Assembly (NCBI GenBank): GCA_910584785.1
Contig: CAJUDX010000002.1
Span: forward strand, 93,777-132,306
Direction: 5' to 3'
Source: an uncultured Lachnospiraceae bacterium
GTDB lineage: Bacteria; Bacillota; Clostridia; Lachnospirales; Lachnospiraceae
Length of the DNA stretch: 38,530 nt
Shown: piece after piece, positions 15,542 to 23,311 of the stretch
Numbering within the stretch: position 1 is the stretch's first letter
Layout: the number at the start of each line of letters is the position of its first letter
Program-made: the position numbers and the translations under genes
Notes under the pieces: generated by a model
Told to the model about the DNA's origin: nothing
Databases searched by the model: none
Seen by the model: only the letters and a program-made list of their open reading frames with translations

Positions 15542-16300
15542 ATGAGTGCAATGGTTAATTCCTATCTTGCCGTTGATCTTGAAACGACAGGGCTTGATCC
15601 GAAAAGAGAAAAAATTATCGAGATAGGAGCGCTGCGGGTTTTGGATGGGCAGGTGCAGGAAACTTTTCATACCCTGATTAATCCCCGGCGCAAATTGCGG
15701 TCAGAAACTATTGAATTAACGGGAATTACGGACGAGATGGTGGCATTGGCCCCGGATATTGAGGAGGTGATTGGGCGTTTTTTGACATTTAGCCAGGAGA
15801 TTCCTTTAGTGGGACACAGGATTTTATTTGACTACAGCTTTTTAAAGCGGGCTGCCGTTAACCAAGGGCTAAAGTGGGAGCGGGAAGGCGTGGATACGCT
15901 GGAATTGTGCCGTGCTCTGATGCCGCCAGAGAAGAAAAAGAGCCTGCTTGCTGCCTGTGCCTATTATAAAGTGGAGGGTGGGGGATGGCACCGGGCATTA
16001 GCCGACGCCTGGCGGACGCATGAACTTTACCAAAAGCTTATGACAGGCCACGGGACAGAACATCCTGAGCGTTTTTTGGCTAAACGGCTGAGTTATCCGG
16101 TAAAACGGGAGCAGCCGGCATCAAAAAGACAAAAAGAACGCTTGCAGGAATTACTAAAATATCATAGAATAGAAGCACCTGTGCAAATTGACTATTTAAC
16201 CAGAAATGAAGCATCCCGGCTGACGGATCAAGTGATATCTGCTTATGGAAGGTTAGGCACCGGAACAGGCCAAATGGATGGAGTACAGAAACCGAGGTGA
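15542..16300 (+). CDS. DEDDh 3'-5' exonuclease (DnaQ/PolC-epsilon type)
   Basis: A protein of about 252 residues. The exonuclease domain shows ExoI AVDLETTGLDP (Asp and Glu metal ligands), ExoII GHRILFDYSFLKRA and ExoIII HRALADAWRTHEL (His and Asp), covering about residues 8-170. That is the complete DEDDh set for Mg-dependent 3'-5' DNA or RNA trimming. The tail of about 80 residues (KRQKERLQELLKYHRIEAPVQIDYLTRNEASRLTDQVI) resembles the helical C-terminal segment of many Clostridia DnaQ-like proteins. The chosen ATG has AAGGGAAGG upstream; 15509 and 15551 are alternatives. Its 5' end is just past the radical SAM gene, so an operon is likely. Confidence 0.87.
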   Translation: MSAMVNSYLAVDLETTGLDPKREKIIEIGALRVLDGQVQETFHTLINPRRKLRSETIELTGITDEMVALAPDIEEVIGRFLTFSQEIPLVGHRILFDYSFLKRAAVNQGLKWEREGVDTLELCRALMPPEKKKSLLAACAYYKVEGGGWHRALADAWRTHELYQKLMTGHGTEHPERFLAKRLSYPVKREQPASKRQKERLQELLKYHRIEAPVQIDYLTRNEASRLTDQVISAYGRLGTGTGQMDGVQKPR

Positions 16301-16305
16301 TTAGG

Positions 16306-16410
16306 ATGATGAACATGCGTGATAATAAGACAAGAAAAATTGTATCGACGATAATTGTAGTTTTGCTGATTGCAGCAATGGTGGCACCTATGCTTCCCAT
16401 GCTGCGCTGA
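16306..16410 (+). CDS. 34-residue single-pass membrane microprotein
   Basis: Starting at ATG 16306 (or 16309), the frame encodes about nine charged residues (MMNMRDNKTRK), then one hydrophobic helix (IVSTIIVVLLIAAMVAPML) and a final Arg before TGA. GAGGTGATT at 16294-16302 provides a good ribosome binding site. The gene fills the gap between the exonuclease and VanW genes almost exactly, which supports its being real. Such small positive-inside proteins are common in Firmicutes. The function is unknown. Confidence 0.72.
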   Translation: MMNMRDNKTRKIVSTIIVVLLIAAMVAPMLPMLR

Positions 16411-16424
16411 GGTTGAGGAATTGT

Positions 16425-17963
16425 ATGAGAAAAAAAGGGTTGGGAGCAGGGTCGTTTTTGATTGCTGCTGCTTTTAGTTTATTGGGCGTTATGCCTGCTG
16501 CCGGGGCCATCCGGCTTCCCGCGGGGGTGTCGGCGGATGATCAGACATTGGCGGGGCTGACCAGGGAGGAGGCAAAACAGGCAATTCAGACCTATATTGC
16601 CGCTCTGAGCGGTCAGCTGATTATTTTAAATATCCAGGGAAATCCAGCCGCGGCGACCGCCGGGGATTTGGGCCTTTACTGGAATAATGAAGAGGAAGTG
16701 GATCAGGTTATTGATGATTATGAAAACAGCAGCCTGCTCAAGCGGTATTTGATGGCGGCTGACTGGGAAAAGGAGCCAATGAGTATTCCGTTAGAGCTTT
16801 TTGTGCCTGACGGGGCAGTGCAGCTTTTTGTGGAACAAAGCTGTCAAAACCAGGGAATTGCCGGTCAGAATGCCACCATTATCCGGGAAAACGGTCAGTT
16901 TATCATAACGCCGGAGGTGATGGGGCTTGAGGTAGACGTGGAGGCCACCCAAAATGCCTTAAAACAGGCCCTTGCCGGGGGGTTAAAGCAGGAGATTGTC
17001 GTGGAAGCCATTATTCGGGAAAGTCAGCCCACGATAACAGCAGCACATTTGGGGACGATTCAGGATGTGCTGGGAAGCTTTTCCACGGATTTTTCCAGCA
17101 GTGGAAGCGCCCGATCCACGAATCTGTCCGTGGGGGCGGAAAAAATCGATGGTCATGTGCTGATGCCGGGAGAAACGCTGTCGGGTTATGCCTGTCTCCA
17201 GCCCTTTACTGTGGAAAATGGCTATCGGACAGCGGCAGCTTATGAAAATGGTCAGGTGGTGGACAGCATTGGCGGAGGTGTGTGTCAGATTGCAACCACG
17301 TTGTATAATGCAGCGCTGCTGGCAGAGTTGGAAATTACCCAGCGTCAGAATCATTCCATGACGGTGGGGTATGTGAAACCCTCGCAGGATGCAGCAATTG
17401 CAGGTACATTTAAAGATATCAAGGTGACGAATCCCTACAGCACCCCCATTTATATTGAGGGCTATACCAAAGGGAGGACATTAACCTTTACCATATATGG
17501 ATTAGAGGTGCGGCCGCAAAACCGCAGTATACGTTTTGAATCAGAAACCTTAAGTACGGTGAATCCAGGCAATCCCAAGGAAGTACTTAATCCCGCTCTG
17601 GCTCCCGGAACACGCAGGCAGGTGCAGTCGGCTCACCGCGGACTAAAGTCCCGGCTGTGGAAGGTGGTTACGGTGGACGGTGTGGAGACGGAGAGGATTT
17701 TGCTGAGTACGGATACGTATAATGCTTCTCCGGCGATTGTACAGGTGGGGCCGGCAGTTTCTGCACCTGTGCAGCCACCCCAGCCGGTTGCTCCTGTGCT
17801 TCCCCAGCCTGAAGTGCCGGTGGTGCTTCCTCAGCAGCCTGCGGTTGCTGAACCAGGCAATGGAGCACAGGAGAGCGCAGCCCTGCCTCTGCCCCTGCCG
17901 GAAGCAGACATTGCCCTTCCGGTCCCGCCGCAGATTCTGGAACCAGGTGCAGCGGTGCCGTAG
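16425..17963 (+). CDS. VanW family surface protein
   Basis: A protein of 512 residues with an N-terminal signal sequence (MRKKGLGAGSFLIAAAF onward, cleaved near AGAIR). A region of about 35-215 resembles the peptidoglycan-binding YoaR-type domain. A VanW domain follows (about 220-345), with the hallmark VVDSIGGGVCQIATTLYNAALLAELEI. A Pro/Val/Gln-rich tail of about 75 residues ends the protein and may span the wall. VanW occurs in glycopeptide-resistance clusters, but its activity is unknown and no van genes are here. GAGG precedes the ATG at 16425 by six bases, so this start beats the TTG at 16413. Confidence 0.88.
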   Translation: MRKKGLGAGSFLIAAAFSLLGVMPAAGAIRLPAGVSADDQTLAGLTREEAKQAIQTYIAALSGQLIILNIQGNPAAATAGDLGLYWNNEEEVDQVIDDYENSSLLKRYLMAADWEKEPMSIPLELFVPDGAVQLFVEQSCQNQGIAGQNATIIRENGQFIITPEVMGLEVDVEATQNALKQALAGGLKQEIVVEAIIRESQPTITAAHLGTIQDVLGSFSTDFSSSGSARSTNLSVGAEKIDGHVLMPGETLSGYACLQPFTVENGYRTAAAYENGQVVDSIGGGVCQIATTLYNAALLAELEITQRQNHSMTVGYVKPSQDAAIAGTFKDIKVTNPYSTPIYIEGYTKGRTLTFTIYGLEVRPQNRSIRFESETLSTVNPGNPKEVLNPALAPGTRRQVQSAHRGLKSRLWKVVTVDGVETERILLSTDTYNASPAIVQVGPAVSAPVQPPQPVAPVLPQPEVPVVLPQQPAVAEPGNGAQESAALPLPLPEADIALPVPPQILEPGAAVP

Positions 17964-18001
17964 AAGGCGGTTTGCCGATAAGTTAAAAAGGGGCGGATAA
18001 G

Positions 18002-18685
18002 ATGACAGAAAAAAGAGAAGTAAAAGATGGGCCTAGCGGTATCCTGGAGGTTAGGACAGGAGGTTCCCCAAAAGCTGAAACAGTTGACGGGACAGAGGTA
18101 AAACCAGGGGATGTTTTGGTGATAGCCGGTTCTATCGGGCAGCTTGGGGCAAGGGCTCTTTTGGAGGCAAGGAAGGAAGAACTTTCGACCTGGTTTTCGC
18201 CGGAATACAGGGAGCAGGCCTTGCTGAACAGGGAAAAACAGCTTGGAGGAGTACTTGATGTACTAAAAGGGTGGGGAGAGAGTTTTGGTATATCCGGGGT
18301 GCAGGCAGTGGGGGAAGGAGGAATTTTCCGGGCAATTTGGGAGTTATCCGGGGAATACGGTGTCGGGGTTTCTTTTTCGCTTCGCTGCATCCCCATTCGG
18401 CAGTGGGTGATTGAAGTGTGTGAGCGCTGCGGGGTTAACCCTTATCGCCTGTGGTGCGGAAACTGCCTGCTGCTGGCGGCACAAAGAGGGTGGCAGCTGG
18501 CGCAGGCATTGAAAGAGATGGGAATAGAGGCAGAAGTGATTGGTGCAGTGGAGGGCGGCATTGCCCGGAAAATCGGTCATGGGGACGAAACCGGCTATCT
18601 GGAGAGACCCAGGGAAGATGAACTGTACCGGCTGCTGGGAAAAGACGCGGCAATACAGATGATGGAAACCGTGATTTGGGAATAG
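18002..18685 (+). CDS. Truncated HypE/AIR-synthase-like protein
   Basis: A 227-residue protein related to the AIR synthase C-terminal domain (PurM/HypE/SelD family; VKPGDVLVIAGSIGQLGARALLEARK and the later GIEAEVIGAV). The N-terminal half that supplies much of the ATP-binding dimer in full-length HypE is missing, so it probably is not a normal carbamoyl-dehydratase of hydrogenase maturation. Several Cys (CERCGVNPYRLWCGNC) are spaced like a metal site. It leads a four-gene run with an Lrp-like regulator, an aminotransferase and trmL. AAGGGGCGG is the likely ribosome binding site. Confidence 0.7.
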   Translation: MTEKREVKDGPSGILEVRTGGSPKAETVDGTEVKPGDVLVIAGSIGQLGARALLEARKEELSTWFSPEYREQALLNREKQLGGVLDVLKGWGESFGISGVQAVGEGGIFRAIWELSGEYGVGVSFSLRCIPIRQWVIEVCERCGVNPYRLWCGNCLLLAAQRGWQLAQALKEMGIEAEVIGAVEGGIARKIGHGDETGYLERPREDELYRLLGKDAAIQMMETVIWE

Positions 18686-18704
18686 AATACGAGGAGGAAC
18701 AGGC

Positions 18705-19187
18705 ATGAGAGAGAAGATTCTGGCAGTAATTGAAAAGAATAGCCGGATTGATATTAAGGATCTGGCGATTCTTTTAGGAGAAAGCGAGGTTGCTGTGGCA
18801 AATGAAATTGCCCAGATGGAAAAGGAGCATGTTATCTGCGGTTATCATACATTGATTAACTGGGATAATACAAGCGACGAGAAAGTAGTTGCCCTGATTG
18901 AGGTGAAGGTGACGCCGCAGAGAGGGATGGGCTTTGATAAGATTGCCGAGAGAATTTATCAGTACAGTGAGGTAAATGCCGTGTATTTGATGTCTGGCGC
19001 CTATGATTTTACTGTATTTATCGAAGGAAAAACGATGCGTCAGGTGGCACAGTTTGTTTCGGAGAGATTGTCGCCGATGGAATCGGTGTTAAGTACCGCA
19101 ACGCATTTTGTGCTGAAAAAATATAAGGACCATGGGACGGTAATTGCGGCTCCGGTTCAAGACGAAAGGATGCTGATTACCCCATGA
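18705..19187 (+). CDS. Lrp/AsnC family transcriptional regulator
   Basis: A 160-residue regulator. An N-terminal winged helix-turn-helix (about 1-50: IEKNSRIDIKDLAILLGESEVAVANEIAQME) is joined to an AsnC-type ligand-binding domain (about 65-140: VVALIEVKVTP, GAYDFTVFIEG). Such proteins respond to amino acids and often control the gene beside them. Its stop overlaps the aminotransferase start by 4 bases (ATGA), so it likely controls or senses an amino acid linked to that enzyme. GAGGAAC stands before the ATG. Confidence 0.9.
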   Translation: MREKILAVIEKNSRIDIKDLAILLGESEVAVANEIAQMEKEHVICGYHTLINWDNTSDEKVVALIEVKVTPQRGMGFDKIAERIYQYSEVNAVYLMSGAYDFTVFIEGKTMRQVAQFVSERLSPMESVLSTATHFVLKKYKDHGTVIAAPVQDERMLITP

Positions 19188-20350
19188 GAAATCCATTATC
19201 TGATAAGGTGACTGCCCTGGAGCCGTCAGGAATACGAAAGTTTTTTGATATTGTCAGCGAGATGAAGGACGCGGTTTCCCTTGGTGTGGGGGAGCCGGAT
19301 TTTGACACACCATGGCATATCCGCGAGGAGGGAATTTATTCTCTGGAAAAGGGACGAACCTTCTATACATCAAATGCCGGGTTAAAAGAGCTGCGGGAGG
19401 AAATCAGCAAGTATTTAAGCCGCAGAATCGGTGTAAATTACGATCCCCTTCATGAGGTGATGATTACTGTCGGGGGGAGCGAGGCCATCGACGGAGCACT
19501 CAGGGCTATGGTAAATCCCGGAGATGAAGTGCTGATTCCCCAGCCCAGCTTTGTTTCCTATGAGCCGTGTACGATTATGGCGGATGGAAAGCCGGTAATT
19601 ATTGAACTGGAAGAAAAGGATCAATTTAAGCTTACAAAGGAAAAACTGCTGGAAAAGCTGACGCCAAAGACCAAGATTTTGGTGATGCCCTTCCCCAATA
19701 ATCCCACCGGGGCCATTATGGAAAGAGATGAGATGGAAGAGATTGCCAAAATTGTGGTGGAAAAGGATTTATTTGTGATTTCGGATGAGATTTATTCTGA
19801 ACTCTGCTACCGTGGCGAACCGGTTTCCATCGCTTCATTTCCGGGAATGAGGGAAAGAACAGTGGTGATTAACGGTTTTTCCAAAGCCTATGCGATGACG
19901 GGCTGGCGCTTGGGCTATGCATGTGCTCCGTCAAATATCCTGGCGCAGATGCTGAAGATTCACCAGTTTGCCATTATGTGTGCGCCGACTACCAGCCAGT
20001 ATGCGGCAATTTCCGCATTAAAGAACGGGGATAAGGATGTGGAAATGATGCGTGAGTCCTATAACCAGCGCAGGCGTTTCCTGCTTCATGCTTTTGCTGA
20101 GATGAAGCTGGACTGCTTTGAGCCGTTTGGCGCTTTCTATGCTTTCCCCAGTATTAAGCGCTTCGGCATGACTTCTGAGGAGTTTGCCAACCGCCTTCTT
20201 CGGGAGGAGAAGGTGGCAGTTGTCCCTGGAACAGCATTTGGACGCTGCGGAGAGGGCTTTTTAAGGATTTCCTATGCCTATTCCCTGGAGAGTTTAAAGG
20301 AGGCGCTGGGACGTCTGGCGCACTTTGTTCGAAGGCTGGACGGATGCTGA
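19184..20350 (+). CDS. PLP-dependent class I/II aminotransferase
   Basis: A 388-residue fold-type I aminotransferase. Landmarks are GVGEPDFDTP (substrate entry), YTSNAGLKELREEIS, VGGSEAIDGALRAM, FPNNPTGA (Asn contacting PLP), ISDEIYSEL and the PLP lysine in NGFSKAYAMTGWRLGY. The C-terminal Arg in FLRISYAYS binds the substrate carboxylate. It is closest in pattern to the aspartate/aromatic group (PatA, AspC), but the substrate cannot be set from sequence alone. It is coupled to the Lrp-like gene, which suggests amino-acid-dependent control. Confidence 0.93.
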   Translation: MRNPLSDKVTALEPSGIRKFFDIVSEMKDAVSLGVGEPDFDTPWHIREEGIYSLEKGRTFYTSNAGLKELREEISKYLSRRIGVNYDPLHEVMITVGGSEAIDGALRAMVNPGDEVLIPQPSFVSYEPCTIMADGKPVIIELEEKDQFKLTKEKLLEKLTPKTKILVMPFPNNPTGAIMERDEMEEIAKIVVEKDLFVISDEIYSELCYRGEPVSIASFPGMRERTVVINGFSKAYAMTGWRLGYACAPSNILAQMLKIHQFAIMCAPTTSQYAAISALKNGDKDVEMMRESYNQRRRFLLHAFAEMKLDCFEPFGAFYAFPSIKRFGMTSEEFANRLLREEKVAVVPGTAFGRCGEGFLRISYAYSLESLKEALGRLAHFVRRLDGC

Positions 20351-20385
20351 TGCGAAAGTATTTGACAGGATAAGGAAGAAAGATA

Positions 20386-20874
20386 ATGAATATTGTGCTT
20401 TATGAGCCGGAGATGCCCGCAAATACGGGAAATATCGGACGAACCTGTGTAGCGACGCAGACCAGGCTTCATTTAATTGAACCGCTGGGCTTTAAGCTGA
20501 ATGAAAAGGCGGTGAAAAAAGCCGGGCTGGATTACTGGGATAAGCTGGATGTCCGGGTATATTGTAATTTTGAAGAGTTTTTGGAACAAAATCCTGGTGC
20601 CAGGCTTTATCTTGCGACGACAAAGGCGAAAAAAACTTATACGGAGGTTAATTACGATCCGGACGCCTTTTTGATGTTCGGGCCGGAGAGCCGGGGGATA
20701 CCGGAGGAGATTTTGGTCCGTTATCCCGAAGTTTGTATCCGTATTCCCATGTGGGGGGAAATCCGTTCCCTGAATTTATCCAATTCTGCAGCAATTATTC
20801 TTTACGAAGCCCTGCGCCAAAACGGTTTTTCGGGGATGACAATGGAAGGAAACCTCCATTATCTCACCTGGTAA
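20386..20874 (+). CDS. trmL: tRNA (cytidine(34)-2'-O)-methyltransferase TrmL
   Basis: A 162-residue SPOUT (trefoil-knot) methyltransferase. The SpoU motifs are all seen: YEPEMPANTGNIGRTCVAT (motif 1), FGPESRGIPEEIL (motif 2) and IPMWGEIRSLNLSNSAAIILYEALRQ (motif 3). The length and the absence of extra domains fit TrmL, which methylates the wobble base of tRNA-Leu with S-adenosylmethionine. A perfect 9-bp terminator follows 21 bases after the stop. It ends the operon begun by the HypE-like gene. Confidence 0.95.
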   Translation: MNIVLYEPEMPANTGNIGRTCVATQTRLHLIEPLGFKLNEKAVKKAGLDYWDKLDVRVYCNFEEFLEQNPGARLYLATTKAKKTYTEVNYDPDAFLMFGPESRGIPEEILVRYPEVCIRIPMWGEIRSLNLSNSAAIILYEALRQNGFSGMTMEGNLHYLTW

Positions 20875-20884
20875 AAAATTAAAA

Positions 20885-20915
20885 TGAATAAATTACCTGC
20901 CTGTTGCCTATAATA
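20885..20915 (+). promoter_or_regulatory. Putative forespore-type (sigma-G/F-like) promoter of yyaC
   Basis: TGAATA (20885-20890) and TATAATA (20909-20915) are 18 bases apart, close to the sigma-G pattern known from Bacillus subtilis (GNATR at -35, CATnnTA at -10). The -10 lies in the loop of the trmL terminator. A plain sigma-A -10 is also possible, but no TTGACA-like -35 is present. Confidence 0.45.
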
Positions 20916-20940
20916 GAAAAAAAGTACAGGCAGGTTTTTT
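20895..20940 (+). terminator. trmL terminator, ending at the yyaC start codon
   Basis: Perfect 9-bp stem ACCTGCCTG (20895-20903) / CAGGCAGGT (20927-20935) with a 23-base loop and a run of six T. The start ATG of yyaC follows the last T directly. Confidence 0.8.
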
Positions 20941-21552
20941 ATGAGTGTATTGGATTATTTAAGTGCCCGGTCGAGACCGGAAATCTTTTATTATAATACC
21001 CGACCGGAATACCATCCCCATCGACTGGCAAAAAAGCTGGCAGAGCTGATTCGCGAGGAGATGCGGGGCGGAAAGCAAGGCATTGTGTTTCTCTGTATAG
21101 GAACCGATCGCTCGACCGGGGATAGCCTGGGGCCATTGATTGGTCACAAGCTGTTGGAGCGCAGTCAGGAAAATGCAGGTTTTCGGCAGGCGGCGGTGTT
21201 CGGCACCCTGGATCGGCCTGTTCATGCGATGAATCTTGAACAATACCACGCTTTTGTAAGGAAAAACTTCCCTGGTCGGGTTATCGTTGCTATTGATGCT
21301 TCGGTGGGAAACCGGGAGCATGTGGGCTATGTTACTCTGGGAAAAGGGGCGTTAAAGCCGGGGCTTGGAGTGAGTAAAAACTTAAGCGAGGTTGGCGATA
21401 TTTTTATTACTGGAATTGTCGGCGGGTGTACAAGCTTTGACCCGGTAATGCTGCAAAGTATCCGCCTTTCGATTGTGATGCGTCTGGCTGACTGTATCTG
21501 TGAAAGTATTTGTCTTGTCGAAAATTTATGGGATTTTCCTTCGGTAGTTTGA
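20941..21552 (+). CDS. yyaC: Spore protein YyaC (putative spore protease)
   Basis: A 203-residue protein of the YyaC family, which resembles the germination protease fold and occurs in spore-forming Firmicutes. Family marks are GIVFLCIGTDRSTGDSLGPLIGHKL (about 46-70), FGTLDRPVHAMNL, VIAIDASVGNREHVG-like VIVAIDASVGN and the GALKPGLGVSKNLSEVGDIFITGIVGG segment. Its presence argues that the organism sporulates. The ATG follows immediately after the T-run of the preceding terminator, and its only ribosome-binding match (GGCAGG) is the 3' arm of that hairpin. Confidence 0.9.
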   Translation: MSVLDYLSARSRPEIFYYNTRPEYHPHRLAKKLAELIREEMRGGKQGIVFLCIGTDRSTGDSLGPLIGHKLLERSQENAGFRQAAVFGTLDRPVHAMNLEQYHAFVRKNFPGRVIVAIDASVGNREHVGYVTLGKGALKPGLGVSKNLSEVGDIFITGIVGGCTSFDPVMLQSIRLSIVMRLADCICESICLVENLWDFPSVV

Positions 21553-21581
21553 CAATTTTTTTAATTTCCATGTGTTATGCT
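21549..21581 (+). promoter_or_regulatory. Putative promoter of the LysM gene
   Basis: Perfect TTGACA at 21549-21554. The likely -10 is TGTTAT at 21573-21578 (18-base spacing), or the extended TGTTATGCT element at 21573-21581, which is too far from TTGACA but identical to the one at ackA. Confidence 0.4.
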
Positions 21582-21640
21582 GGTTTCTAATCATTAAGCA
21601 GCAGATGTTTTGCTGTGAAAAAGGAAAGCAGGGTGAATCT

Positions 21641-23179
21641 ATGGGTGAATTATATGAACCGTATCCAAAGCTGCCGAAAAATATCCGGCAAATCGGAGAG
21701 CGGGATGATATTGTCAGAGTCTATGCAGAGGATTATGTAAATACGTACCTGAAACGTTTATTTCCAGTCGCCGGACAAGACCTGCGGGCAGGCCTTCTTC
21801 TGGGAAATATCGAAGAACATGGAGGCATACCCTATGTTTTTATCGACGGCGCTCTGGAAATGGAAGGTGTGACCCAGGAAGGAGAGAAAGTTGTTTTTTC
21901 TGATGAAGCGTGGAAACGTGCATATCAGACCATTGAAGAAATGTTTCCCAAACGTACCGTCCAGGGATGGTTTTTATGCGGTGCTATGGGCAGCCAGCTC
22001 AGTCCCTTAAATTATTGGAAGCAGCACAGTCAGTATTTTGCCGGGAAAAATAAATTAATGTATTTAAACAGCGCTCTGGAAGGCGAGGAGGCCCTGTACA
22101 TAACTTCCAGTGATGGATTTTACAAGCTTCGCGGCTACTGCATTTACTATGAGAGAAATCAGATGATGCAGGACTATATGGTGATGAGGAAGGAAAATCA
22201 AAGGGTGGAGGACGGAGGAAGCGATCCGGTTATTCGAAATTTCCGCAGAAAAATGGAACAGAAGAAAGAGCATGCAAACGACCAGAGCCGGACAATCCAG
22301 CTCTTAAAGGGGATGTGCGGCTGTCTGGCTGTTTTGGCGCTTGCCGGAGGCGTGGCTGCCTTTAATAGTGCGGAAAAAATGCGGGATATGGAAGCTGTTA
22401 TGGTATCTGTTCTTCCTGAAGCAGAATCGCTTTGGGATTCCGGGAAATCCCGTATTACCCAGATTGGCGGCAATGCCGCCGGACAAGCTTCATCCGGTCA
22501 GCCGTTAAGTGGTGAAAAGGAAAACAATCAAAGTTCGGGGAAAAATGTTTCCGGTATTATTATCGAAGAGGCTGCCGGTGACGTATTTCCCATTGCCGGT
22601 GCAGATTCCGTTGAACCGCAAAATCAAACCAAACTGCCAGAAAGCCAGGGGGAGGTAAGACAGGAGAGTACTTCTGGTGTGCAGCAGGAAAGTAAGGCCA
22701 AGGAAATAGAACATAAAGAAGCTGAGCTTAAAGAAACTGAACTTAATGGAACTAAACGTAAAGAAACGGAATATGAAGAGTCCAAATATCAAGAGACGGA
22801 GAATAAAGAAACTAAGCAAACAACAGACGGGACAGGAGAAGCATCAAAAGAAAGCGGACAAGCGGCAGGTGGAACAGCAGAAGCATCAAAAGAAAGCGGA
22901 CAAGCAGCAAATGGGACAGCAGAAACAGTAAAAGAAACTGTGCAGACAAAAGCGGAGGGCGAACAAGCCCAAGCAGCCAATTCCGCGCAGGCTGCGCCCG
23001 TCCGTCAAAAGGAGCCCAAGCCGGGTCAGGGAGTTTATGTGGTACAACAGGGAGAAACCCTTTATGGAATTTGTTTTAAGCTTTATCAAAACATAAATCG
23101 GGTAGATGAAATTTGCGAAATTAATGGAATAACGGATGTCAATATGCTGGAGGCAGGGTTTAGGTTAATTGTTCCATAA
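21641..23179 (+). CDS. Single-pass membrane protein with C-terminal LysM domain
   Basis: A protein of 512 residues. The N-terminal cytoplasmic domain (about 1-205) starts MGELYEPYPKLPKNIRQIG and looks like the uncharacterised DUF6128-type domain of Lachnospiraceae. One membrane helix lies at about 222-242 (CGCLAVLALAGGVAAF). A long Glu/Lys/Thr-rich external stalk holds two copies of a 14-residue repeat. A LysM domain (about 465-512; VYVVQQGETLYGICFKLYQ and NMLEAGFRLIVP) should bind peptidoglycan or chitin-like glycans. ATG 21641 is chosen because AGGGTGA precedes it; the frame extends to 21572. A TTGACA stands at 21549. Confidence 0.82.
   Translation: MGELYEPYPKLPKNIRQIGERDDIVRVYAEDYVNTYLKRLFPVAGQDLRAGLLLGNIEEHGGIPYVFIDGALEMEGVTQEGEKVVFSDEAWKRAYQTIEEMFPKRTVQGWFLCGAMGSQLSPLNYWKQHSQYFAGKNKLMYLNSALEGEEALYITSSDGFYKLRGYCIYYERNQMMQDYMVMRKENQRVEDGGSDPVIRNFRRKMEQKKEHANDQSRTIQLLKGMCGCLAVLALAGGVAAFNSAEKMRDMEAVMVSVLPEAESLWDSGKSRITQIGGNAAGQASSGQPLSGEKENNQSSGKNVSGIIIEEAAGDVFPIAGADSVEPQNQTKLPESQGEVRQESTSGVQQESKAKEIEHKEAELKETELNGTKRKETEYEESKYQETENKETKQTTDGTGEASKESGQAAGGTAEASKESGQAANGTAETVKETVQTKAEGEQAQAANSAQAAPVRQKEPKPGQGVYVVQQGETLYGICFKLYQNINRVDEICEINGITDVNMLEAGFRLIVP
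22829..22912 (+). repeat. 42-bp in-frame repeat in the LysM stalk
   Basis: Two 42-bp copies (22829-22870 and 22871-22912) encode GTGEASKESGQAAG and GTAEASKESGQAAN; a third, diverged copy starts GTAETVKETVQ. The preceding stretch is rich in K-E-T/E-x repeats. The copy number probably varies and sets the stalk length. Confidence 0.85.
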
Positions 23180-23226
23180 TTGACAGACAAGCTGAAAAAG
23201 ATAGTGCACTCCCCTGAAAAATGTTG

Positions 23227-23232
23227 TATACT
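23227..23232 (+). promoter_or_regulatory. Putative -10 element of the DUF5711 gene
   Basis: TATACT at 23227-23232, 80 bases before the start. A TTGACA at 23180-23185 is too far upstream to be its -35, and the nearer candidates (GTGCAC, AGTGCA) are poor, so only the -10 is supported. Confidence 0.35.
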
Positions 23233-23311
23233 AAGATAGCATACGAACATTTATGATGAAACAACAGCATTCAAAAAAATGTACTATTATTTCCTACCAT
23301 ACGAGGAGCAC

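Noticed and set aside
16425..17963. Vancomycin resistance gene
   Set aside because: VanW domains are widespread in Clostridia surface proteins; no vanH/A/X/R/S genes are in the window.
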